A DNA stretch of 64,000 nucleotides from Lepidurus packardi. Taxonomy: Eukaryota; Arthropoda; Branchiopoda; Notostraca; Triopsidae. Where the stretch lies: contig JAKZAN010000002.1 in the NCBI GenBank assembly GCA_023053545.1, positions 9,482,790 through 9,546,789 of the forward strand, given 5' to 3'. Shown here piece by piece: positions 38,201 through 50,200 of the stretch. The notes beneath the pieces are model-generated. The model made no database searches, was not told the DNA's origin, and worked only from the letters and a program-made list of their open reading frames with translations. A program made the translations under genes and the position numbers. Positions within the stretch are counted from its first letter, which is position 1; every line of letters starts with the position of its first letter.

Positions 38201-41200
38201 GTTCAAGATCCCGCGAAACTGCCTTTTAATGAGATTACACGCGTTAACATAGCAATGGCATGGTTTTCTTAAACCAAGCGAACTTTGTAAAGTTTTCTCA
38301 TCAAGTGTATACTACACATTCTTTACATATCGTCCAAATCCCAATCTCGTGCTTAAGAACAAAATGGAAGAGGGGATTTGTGGGCAGACATGGGTTACTA
38401 TACTCTTTTAGTTTCTTTTAGTTCCAGTCAAGTTCACTTTAATTTCTCCAGAGTGCTCTATTCAAAGACTGCTAAAAGAAAAGAATGAAAAAAAAATATA
38501 ATTATGGGGAAACTCGAAGTTTTTTTGTTCTTTTTTTCCATTAAAAAAACGGGCCACTTTTTTTTCTAAAACAAAAGAGCTTCTGAAAGACGGCATTGTA
38601 GTTTATATTTAGTGTGGAGAGCTGGAATCCGCCGCTGGCCACGGTCAAAGACTGTCACAGCGAATTTAACGAAGACGTCCGATAAGAGAAATGTAAGGCT
38701 TGTAGCTTTTACCTATACAGCCATACCATTACTACCCCAAAGCCAATATCAGATAAAGGTGGGACGTTTCTCATTCGGTTGGCCGAACGGAGAACCCAGT
38801 GACCTAAACCACAAGCTGGGGGGAAAAAATAGGAAAAAAACAACAGAAATAAAAAGAAATAATGGCGTACCGCAAGGATTCCTTCGCGTTCACATTTCTA
38901 CTACTAGCCTTACCCCCTACCCCCTTTTCTTACCCTCAATGGCAGCTGGTCGTGCTGGTTTTTCCCAACACGTGCCAAGATCACGAGCCAAAAATGTCCC
39001 TCGTTTTGTGCTAATGCTAGCCAAAGAAATGGAAGAAATATTCGAAGAAAAGGAAGAAAATGAATATACAAAGTACTACTCAATTCGCTGGAAGCAACGG
39101 AGACATAAGTGGGAATGACATCAACTTGTTTACCATTTGGCTAAGCCATTTGGGGACCGTTTCAAAGCCCCGCCTTTTCACCTACGCAATATAATTTATC
39201 TTTCCCTCCGCGGAGTTGAGTCCTTACTAACGTATTCCAGATTAAACTATCTTAATTGCCTTTTCCTTAGAACCTTTTGTCGCGCAGGCAACAACAGTTT
39301 TCTTTGAAATCCTATTTCCTAACGCTAAACCAAACTTATCTGAAGAAAAAACTGCGCATTTTGGCAAGCGTCAAAAACCGTTCAAATGGATGGCGTTATT
39401 ATTCCAAGCTGTTCAAAAGATTGTATAAGGTCTAATTTGCATAATGCTCCCACAGGTCCCCGCGTCAGTAAAAAGGACAGACTCTATAAAGCAAAAGGCA
39501 AAAGCAGACCTTCGGAGTGCCAAGCCAAACTACACTAAAGACGGTCCCCGGCCAACCTTCCATTGTGTCGCTATTCTCGCCAAGAACTTGAGGAAGAAAT
39601 ACAAGCCAAAATTGGGAGAATTTAGAAATCACACCTCTGAGAAAAATACGTATACTTTACGAGGTTACTGTCTGGCTGGCAGAAGGGTAAAAACTGCCCC
39701 CGAAAAATAAAAAGGTAAAATAAGAGAAAAAAGAAACCGGAGACTTATGACCTGGCAAGGAGCCTTGTGTTAATGGAAGACAGTTTGTGATTCTTTCCGT
39801 GCTCCTTCCCAGTGCTGCATCCATGCAATTGTTAAATCACCTACCCACAAAAAGTGTTGAAACCCGAGTTTTTACCCCGCTAATCAACCGAAAATCTTCA
39901 TTACCTACCAAAAAATGTTCCTCTAATACCTAGGCCAGACAGGACGTTAAACCCCGTTAACATGTAAGGTGTCTCAGCTAGTCCCAGAACGGGGAATAGT
40001 TGAACGGGGAATAGTCCAGAAGACAAACTGAACGTTCATTTTAATTAAGCTCAAGGCTACACCTTCACATATTTGAACACCTTTTGTAAAAAAAAAGGAA
40101 AATCTTTTCCATTTTTGCAACGGCATAGGTTGGACGTTTCACATCCGTGTTATTCATCTTCGGAAAATAAACTTTAGGAAAGTAGACTTTTCCCGAAGCG
40201 AAGAAATACGCGTTACCAAGCTTAAACTCTTCCAATCCTTATTAGGTGTACTACCTTCACGTAGTTAAACACACCCTCGCCACAAAACCCATTCGAACGG
40301 CAAAAACGACGTTTTTCACGTGTTCACATATGGCCAATGAATTTGTTGTTTGCTTGCAAGTTTCCGGGCAAAAATATTCCTTCTGGTTCAGCTGCTAATC
40401 TTGCGCAGAGATTAGCTAGGCCGCAATACCCCATTTCTTCTGGAGCTTGGTGGGTCCGCGTAGTGCCAACAATGACAGAAGCTAGATTCCAAAAAAGCTT
40501 TCGAATTTTCAAAGCACTATTTACGTGCATTTGCGACCGGTTAAGGTCCAGACTAGAAAAGAAACGACGGATTATGAGAAGACCGGTTCTGGTTTTTATC
40601 CGTAATGGATATTTCCTATATTTATGAGCAAATCGTTTTTGTGAAGTGATGAGAAATGCTTGTTTGTCATCCTAGTCCTACCTTAACGAGCTTTAAGTTG
40701 TCTAAACAGGACTTTATATGCATTAGCTCATGTTCGTTAGAGTTAAAGATGTTTTAACAACTTCGTCAATTGTTAAACTTCGTCAAAAGCTGACGATCGT
40801 TAACCTTAACGTTGTTGTTTCTAAATGACTCATTTAAATGCCTTTACCTCAGGTAGAAGGATTAACTCGGAGTTTATGGCCATTAACTTATCCCGTCTAA
40901 CCTACGTTTAATACCCTAAAAGGAGAACTGTATTGCTGTCAACGATATCTTTGTCGCGGATCACTCTTTTACTGCATGCTACTCAACGAAGGTCTGCTAA
41001 AGCACTCCTAAGGGAGTTTTCAACACTATTTCCATTTTTTTTAAATATGTTCCTTTCTGTCTTGGGGTCTTTTCTGTCAGAAAGCAATACACAATCTCGA
41101 TCCTCCACAGTTCACGGCCCCAGACCAGGAAAAAATCTGTTAAACACACGGCCGTTAACGGGCTTTTTTTAGGGCGATTTTGATGCTAATGCAATGGGGC

Positions 41201-44200
41201 GTAAATCCCCGAGCTGGAAGCGCTAGACTTATCCTAATACACCACACCAGTCTACAGTAATACCACTATATCCCATCGTCTCCATACATAAACTTCATTT
41301 TTCACTTTTTTCCCCTCACTGCAACTACTCAGTGTAACTTGCGGCAAAAAACCGAGCCCGAACGACACATTTTAGACACTAGAAACTTCTTTAGTTCCCA
41401 ACCCCGAAATTGGATAGAACAAAAATGGAAGGGTGGGGGCACTTTAGAGGTATATAACGAGGACGATTTTTTCCGTGCTAAAGTATCTTCTAAATGTGGG
41501 CAAACAATTATCCCAGCGAAAGCTTCCCCCTCCCAAAAGAAGCCATGTCGTAAACTTCCCGTGTAGGGTTTGGGATCATAAATCTGCGCGAAGACAATGA
41601 TTGCTATTTTTATGATTTAGGAATCAACACAAGCCGAAAACCTCACAAATGCGACAAAAAAATTAGTACGAGTGGGGGAGCAAGCTCGAGCGCGCCAAAA
41701 GAGAACAGCACACAAGATGACAGTAATATTTCTTCCCGCCCGGGGCCAAAAAGCCTAATGTCCAATATACAAGTTACCCACAGCTTCCGACACCCCAGAT
41801 TGGTCTCGTGTTATTTTTTATTTATTTTTTTGGTTCTTTTTAACACTTTTTTACATTACCCCAACTTGGTATAACCAATACATAAGTTTGCGCTGTGGCC
41901 CTAAACCGACATTTCTGGTTTTCGCCTTGGGTCGTACATAAGGTTAAGAGAGACCAGTTTTTGCAAGACAGATACAAGTCGGGTGACGGTTTGCAGGTTT
42001 GCAACTCCATCTTGCAGAGCTTTTACAAAATCACTCATGCTTTCCATGTCTCTTTATGCGTTAATACTTGCTTCCAATTCAGTTGTCGAGGAAGTTCACT
42101 TCAACTACATCCAGATGTCTGTTAGCTGAGAATACCGAAGCGCTTCCGGAGACTTACTAATTACTTTTCTTGTTATTATTTCGCAAACTAGAAGTGCAAA
42201 GTCTGGACATGACTGCACAACGGCACTCGCTAATATACTCCGACACATGCATTATTGCGTCCGTTGCAACTGACCAAAATACCAATTGCAAATAATACAC
42301 CCGAATGCGTTTTGCGAGGGTATAAGGAGGTTTCTGAACTTAGTGAGCAAAGTATCTACCCATTTAGGGCCCTATTTCCCTTGCACCATATGGACCCAGT
42401 AAGGTGCTACACAACAGCTAACAAACAACAACAAAAAACTGAACTATAAATAAAAAAGAGGATGAAAAACTATAACGCTAAGCAATTTCTCCTGCCAATG
42501 CCTGGCAGCATTCTCACGGAACCAACAAAAAAACCTGCCCAGTCCCGGGATTCTTTCCCGGAATGCTAAAGAACAAAAAGCTGGGCCTGCGGAACGAGCG
42601 CGGAACGAAAGAAATAATCCTAACTTTTGGATCAATTCTTATAAAACCCAGTTAGTTGAGCTAAAGTTAGTTTCAAAGTAACGTGAATATAGAGTGAGCT
42701 GAGCTTCCTGCAAAGTTAGGAAACAAGGGAAAGTAGCAAGTACATAAATTGCAATAGTTGGAATTGTTTACCTGTTTGGGACTGCCGTCCTTGTTAGTCA
42801 AGTTGGGTGGATGAGATACGCCCTGACTAATAATTCGCTCAGTGGCCGCAACGGGACGAATTCCATCCGGATAATCCTTGTTGCTGACGAGCGTGTGCAT
42901 ATTTCCAGGTGTGGGAGAAGGAGATCGATCGTCTGCGTTACGTCCATGACGAGGGCTCTGTGGATGGGAAAGAAAATATGTGCACAAAATTAGGGAAACA
43001 TCGTTCTTAATGAATTGCCTTTTCCCCCCACATTTGTTTTCACTAAATTTTGCCTGTAAGAATGATTATGGTACTAGCAGGTGTTTCCCACAATGAACCT
43101 GACATAACAAAAAGCTGTACAATTAGCCGTAGTTAATTGTCCTGAAATTGCTTCGGGCTTCAATGACTAAGCTTGTATTACCAACCAATCCGGATTCCAT
43201 ACTGAACCTAACGTGAGGAAATACGGATCATTAGCTGTAGTAACTGTTAACGATGACTGGTATTGCTAGCTTAACTGCCCTAAAAGACTAGTATTACCTA
43301 CTAATCGACATTACTCACACTAGTGAATCTAACAACATGGGGCAGAAGTTGTGTGTCAGTAGTTCTATGCCATTACGTTAACAACTGTTTAAAAAAAAAA
43401 ACAGCTGTAGTTTTGTCTGCGTCAATTTAAAAGTCGTATTATTACCAAGTAGCAAACCGCAAGAATGAATCCAGAACGACTGGGAAAGTTGCACCATTAG
43501 CTGCAATAACTGCCTAAAATGCGTTTCGCAGGCTTAATGCCTTACAATGCTAGTATTATCCTGACATTACCTACACTTCACAATAAGGCATTTGATATCG
43601 TAAGACAAAAGTGTACCATTAGCTACAACAACTGTTTGAAATTGTAATTTTTTTTCAACCGTAATGTTAATTCCAAGTCGTACTGCTATAAGCGGAAACC
43701 GCAACAATGAATAATACAACATGACTGGGAAAGATTTACCATTAGCTGCAATACCCGTCTATAATAGCTAGTTTTGATGGTCTAAATGCCTTACATCATG
43801 CAGTATTACCCACTTCATAACAACGAATTTAATATCGTAAGACAAAAGCTGCACCATTAGTTTCAGCTATTGTTGCTTCAACTAAATTGTTCGAAACTGC
43901 TGCATTGCAGTTTTTGGCTTAAACTAAACATGAGTGTTTCAAAGTCTCCCTGTTACCCAGCAACAAAGAATCTAACAAGAATGGAGAAGTTGCACCACCA
44001 AGCTTGCTGTCTGATTCTTAAAAAACGTTCGAAATATTACTCAAAAGCAATGGAGAGAAAGAAGGGGAAAAAACGCTTGTGAATACAAGCGAAAGCCGAA
44101 AGGAGTAACGAATAGACAGCAATCCATCTTAGCCGAAAGCTTTGCGCTGAAATGCTGTTGCCTTTCGGGATTCGGTGCCCAGGGAAGCAGGTTATAAGCT

Positions 44201-47200
44201 ATAATCAATCAACGTGTAATGCGAAACGTTATAAAATTTTTCCTTGCATCGTTGACTGGCTACCTTTTTCAAGTTTGGCGAGAGGCTTCCCCATAGAAAC
44301 ATAAATAAAAAAAAATAAACAACGGTCGAGACAGAATACAACAAAAAAAGACAAAAAGTATCCCGTGTCAATCCCGAAGTGAGGAAATCACCTTGCCAAA
44401 CATTCCCACGCGTCCTTCTCGTATAGATAGGATGTCGCACGCTAAACTATAAAAAGTAGAAAAGTACCCGGCGACCATAGCCTATAGCCATATCAATTGA
44501 TGGATCAATAGTCTAAGTGTGCTCACGGGAGATGCTATGAGACACTATAATAACACAAAAGACGAAGAGCGTGCCTCGACGGATCGGAGCTTGAAGGTCA
44601 GCCATTGAATGTCGTGTCTTCACCATTTCCAATAGCTCTTCCTTTTGCTGTATGCTCTTCCTTGGCCACTCGGAGGCTATATCAACAAAATTTGATTTTG
44701 AATCCACGATGTTGCTTAAAAGTAGAATCTTTGATCTCCTGCACCTGTTTCCACGACAACTTAAGCCTGTGCACAGCATCCATAGGAATACAAAAAAGAA
44801 AACTTTCAGATTTGTTTTGGTATTACCAACTCAAAACTTGTAGGACTGCTGAGCACAAGTACAGCCAGCTTTCAAATAAAATAACCTCTATTCGCCACAA
44901 TTTTTTCCCAAATAGGTAACGATAGTTATCTTATGCGAATATATAGAACAAAATAGGATAGCGAAGATATCATTAAATTAACGTATAGCTCCAAATCTAA
45001 AATTATCTCGGCGGAATCCACGAACATGTAAGTTGACTCCTTTTTCTCTGGTTTATTATGGACAAAGCATGGCTCCTTAAGTAGTTCCTGTTATAATAGT
45101 GCTTTAGCATAAAAAAATTACGATTAAGGCGATTTTCCTCGACTTCAGTATGAGAAACAAGTCTTAGTGACAATAAACTGCAATAAGGGCGATTTTCTTA
45201 TGTTTACAGTAGGGTAGCTGGACCTTAATGACATCGGATTGCAGTAAGGGCGAAATTCTTATGTTCTAACACAAGAAATTGTGTATATCATATTGTGAGT
45301 AGAGCTTCTATTTGTTTGTTCCATAAAATAAACTTTTACTTTCAGAAACGCCTAAGAAAATGCTTTTTTTAGCCGAGTTATCAATCGGGCAGTTCAGCCT
45401 TGCATCTAGCAAAGTGTTGATCTTTTATACCATGGCTTTCCCTTAGGAAAGAAGAAAACTTGAGCTATTTTACGAAAGCATACAGAAAGAGCATGCGGAA
45501 TCGAAGCGTCGGTTTTCAAAGGCCAAGGACAGCAAGCAGCTGGCTCTGTTGATGCCCTTTATTTCTGATGAGAGGAAGGAAATTGCTTCTGGAGGGGAGC
45601 AACTTTTCTTACAACAGATTGCAATATCGAAAACAAGGACAAGCACTGATCAAATAACACTGGATAGTTACGAACGGAAAGTCGTGCCAACTAAGGCGGT
45701 TATTTAGCGTATACTTAAGTTACAAAGACCACTGTCGGAGGGAGTAGGTGGAGAAGCTAAGCAAGATAAGTGCGCACCAATACGTATACGGAAAACCGGG
45801 CTACGTATCCAAGCAATCTCTTCAAAAAACGTAAAAAACTAACAAAGAAAGTGAAAAAAGAAACCAGGGGCATTAGTGCAAATCTCTGCCAAAAAAACTG
45901 CCGAAAAACCCGCATTCTTTACTCGCAAATCCAATAAGAGGCTTTTTGCAAAGATCATACCTCAAAATGCCCCAAAAAACTTCGCAAACGCCAAAAAACA
46001 CTTTGTTTGGGGTGGAAACTGAAACTCAATAGCGATCCACATTACAAGACATAAATACCCCCTCAGCTTATCGGGTTTTCTCCACTCCAAGGATTGTTTG
46101 CTAGGAAATTCTCCTATTTTGCAATTCAGAACCAATTTTGAGAAAATCGTAAAATTCGCTTTTTTGTTCACCCTATCCCAAAAAGGCACGTTTTTTGCTA
46201 AAAAGAAACCCCAGCTTCTTCCCCAGATCGATACCAAAGAGATGATATATGAAGTGCCATTCTTCCTCATATCGGGACATTTTATGAAAATGGACGCTCT
46301 ATCACGCCTTGGTTAACTGTTTCCCCCTTCCCAAAGGAAACGAAGCTGCCGATGATTTCCTCCCGTAAGAGCCCAAGACTGGACTCGTGCTTTGGTCGTA
46401 TAACTTTTGCTAGGGTTTTAGGGTTTAGCTTTTATGTGAGGGATGGGCAAAGCGCTATTCTCATTTGCAGAAAGTTTCCTAATTCGCAAGCAATATTATA
46501 TCCCCAAACGCTGCAAGCATAGTTTCATCATTCCGGCTCTCATGATTCCGACAAAGCCCTCCAGAGGATACGATTATTATACTAGGAAGACTTTTCAACA
46601 GAAAGTACTGCCTATTTGAGCCCCAAAAGGAGAAACAAAATTCGCGTTTGCGAAACACACGCACACAAACAGACAGCCTCAGTTCTGTCCAATGCACAAC
46701 ACGAAATACCTTGCCTTCTTACTAAGCATCTCTCGTTCTGCAAGACCGTCTCTTTTTAATAAGCTCCTTTAATGAAAGCTCTTCCAAACTTTCCCGCTCA
46801 CGACACAAGGCTTTTTTCCTCGAATCCTTGATTCCCTGTCGCAGGAAAAAAGGGAGAGAAAATGGGGTACCTAACAAGGGAGTGTGTTTTTAGCAACGCG
46901 GAGTAGTAAACAGATCGGCCGGAACAGGAACAGAGTACTGCGAGCACTCATATAAACTCCATTATCGTTATCAGGATGGGAAAGATATTACAGCTCAGCC
47001 TCTGCTCGCTTCAATCCATGTTTTCATCATAAGCAATTCATTTCCCCCCTTCCCTTGATATAAGAAAGAACCCCACGAGACCTTCTCTGTGTATTGGCTG
47101 TAACCCTATTGTGTGCCAAGCTACTCTTCTTCCCGCCCTTTTATAATAGCGTGCCTTCTCCCCCACAACTCTTCCGTCCACAAAAGGAGCAACAAGACAA

Positions 47201-50200
47201 GAAAGCGCCTTTTACTATTCTATTTTGGTTTATTTCTTTCCTTTAAGTGTGCTTCTTATTCAGGACCTTTTTCCAAAAGTACAAGAGTAGGCTTGAACGT
47301 GCGTTAGATTCAACGCATTTTTGTTTTGTTTTTATTTTTCAATTCGATCGCTAAATAACTTCGTTGTTCAGGCCCCGGTACGCTGTCTTTTATAGAGTTG
47401 CTCGCCACGCAGGGCGCAGTTAAAGAACTCATGAAAAGTGTTGGGGTATTTCCGGGCTGGGCCAAAGTAAGCCAAAGTGCGTTCCGAATGTGATTATTTG
47501 GTCGTGGAAGCCCCTTGCAGTGTCTCACTATTTACATCAGGTTCCTATAAAACACCCCGAGAAGCTGTGTAGTGTGTGACCTCGAGCGCAGAGGATGCGC
47601 CACAGATATAGAACCACATGTGAACCTTCCTAGCCAGCATCCACACCAAAACCCAAGACCAGTCTTTTTTCTTTCTTGACAGGCTTGACAAGTCTTTAAC
47701 AACACAACAACTAAACCCTTTTAGGGCTCCAACTATAACTACTGCATCTGGAATTTTAGAGGCACGAGCAAAGCCTCAGCGACATCAAATTACCTTCCAA
47801 AAGGACTTTAATACTACTACCAAATGAATGAGGGCACTAAAAGCCGCATTGTAATGAAAATAAAAAGTGGTAAAAAAAATTGTATGAATATTTTGGTTGA
47901 TTTATTATCCTCTCCATAGTAAAAGCTGCCGACGTTTCGAAACACACGATTTCGAAACACTAGACTAACACATTAGAATAACAATCACGAACAGTACAAT
48001 GATTCGGTATGCAATATGCCTTTTACCGGGTTCAAAATTATTTATTAATACATTATATTACTATAAATTATACAATTACCTTTAAAAGAATATGTATGAA
48101 AATAAAAACAAACATTGAACATTTACATATTAATATATTTATACACTTATATGAATATACTTATATACGTATATTTACGTACTTTATATAAACATATTTA
48201 TTAAATACAGTAGGTACCGCTTATTGTGATCACGTTTGTCGAGTGAGTATTGATTATTATAACCAAAAATCAGAAATATGTACCAAAGAAGCAAAGCATC
48301 GTAGACTTTTTGACACTTTCTCACATGTTTCGTTTTTCTGGATTCACTATATCTCACTACTGTTTGTTCCGTAGCGATTTTTCAACAATTTTTTAGAGAT
48401 GATTGAGGAATTCTTAATTTAACGGCCTTTTCCCTTTATGGCAAATCTTTTTAATGTATCTTATCATAAGTTTCAAAGAGTCGCAACTTTTCTTTTAAAT
48501 TTAGATCAACTCTTTTCGTGTTCCTCGCCATTTTTCTATAATCACAAGTCTAGAACAAAACTAACATTGCGCCTTTGAAGCCTATTCATAGGCTTAAGTA
48601 TAGGGTTCTGAACACGATATCTCTTCTAATTTTCTCAGGCAATTAAAGGAACTGATCATTCGATTGAATAACCTGCTCATGTAATCGACTGAGGAGTTTA
48701 GAAGGGATTTCCCTTTAAGCGTAGTAATTAGCTGGAAATGACAGGATTGATCAAAACGACGTAAAAGCAATGTCATTGGTCAATATGCAAGTCCACGTAG
48801 CAATCACTACTGTACTTTCGTTATTGTACTGTAAAGATTCTTTTAAAATTGATTCTAATAGCCAAAAGTCTGATTTTAATAACCGACTAAAATGCTATGA
48901 ATTTTATCTTTTTGAATAGGTCCTTTAAAATCTGATTCTAATAGCAATGACCACAATAAGCGTCATCTATTAATATTTACATAAATATGTAAAGCTTAAA
49001 TTTCGTTTCCAATTTTCTCCAATTCGTTTTTTAGCGCGGAAACCCCCGAAACCTAATATTGGCAGGGTGTCGATGAAGTTAGAACCATTGGAATGAACAT
49101 CGCAAGTCCTCCAAGTTTGCTTGCTAAATTTTGCACTCTTGTGTATACACATTAGATACCCTCTTCATCCTTTCGCGGAAGGTCTTTGGCTCGCTTTTGC
49201 TTGTTTTTGCTTTTGGTCGGAGGATGTGGGGAGGCGGAGCGGTGGCCCATACCAATGTTAGCTCAGCTTGATGGGACAGTGTGACAGAAAGGAATTGGGT
49301 AGTTTCTGGAGCTCCCTTCCGACTCGTCGGTTTCTCTTTGCTTTCAAACCCAAAGCTTCGGGTTTATACATCGTGTTGCTCCGCCGCATTTCAACTCGAG
49401 TTTCCACTCCCACTTCCTTTTTTTTCCCTTTAAGCCTCTATTTTTAAGAACGTGGATTTATTTCCCTGGCCCGGAGTAGGAATGCAAAATAGTAATAAAA
49501 ACAGCAAAAACCTCAACAGCGCGGGGCAACTTACTCGGAAGCAGCAGTTGCAGCAATTCATTTCTTCGTCGACGTATTGTGGATTTTGATAATAGTCCCC
49601 TCCATGGCCGTCCGTGGCAGCACTGGCGTTGGAATAGCCGCAGCCCGTCTGGTGCGAGTCTGGCAAGGAATAGGCCACTCCCCTTTTCCTACGTCTGAGT
49701 TTGTTGGGTACGGCGTACATGTACGTTGAAAAACGACCATGCTCCCGTACAATGGACACCCAATCAATCATGGTTTAGCAAGTCTTGCGTCTGTTAATCC
49801 ACCCAACAATGAACTTTCAAACTTCCAAGTTGTGACAAAAGCCTGCAGTCCTTGCTTACAAATCCATACACACACGAAACACAGGCCTATCTGTTGCACA
49901 CTTTATTCCCGCTCCTTTTTACATAGAGCTTCCCGTCAATACGAGTGTTCGACGTTTGCTGAACCTCCCCACAAGACTTCTTACTGCTCTTATCGATTCG
50001 CAGCACAAAACGTGACTGTTTTGAGCACCTTCCACGCTTTTCTTGGGTGTCTTATACCGAGGTTTTGGGTGTCTGGACCAAGGTGGGGACACGGCTAAAC
50101 TAAAAGCCAACACGACAAGCGATCAAAGAAGTAACAGGACAGGAGTGGGGGAGTATATTCGTTGCGTTGCAAATGGCATAAATCTTGTTCGTATCCTAGC

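Larger units (their letters stand above)
32835..42771 (-). other. 9.9-kb dlg intron before PDZ1
   Basis: This intron contains a candidate alternative first exon (37080-37289), a diverged tandem-repeat array (35381-35980) and tRNA-like segments near 32915 and 41190. The longest open frame, about 168 codons on the plus strand at 38612-39118, has no recognisable domain. Elsewhere I see only AT-rich sequence. Confidence 0.4.

Noticed and set aside
38612-39118. 168-codon plus-strand frame in a dlg intron
   Set aside because: No recognisable domain, repetitive Lys/Glu composition at the end, no supporting splice or promoter signals.
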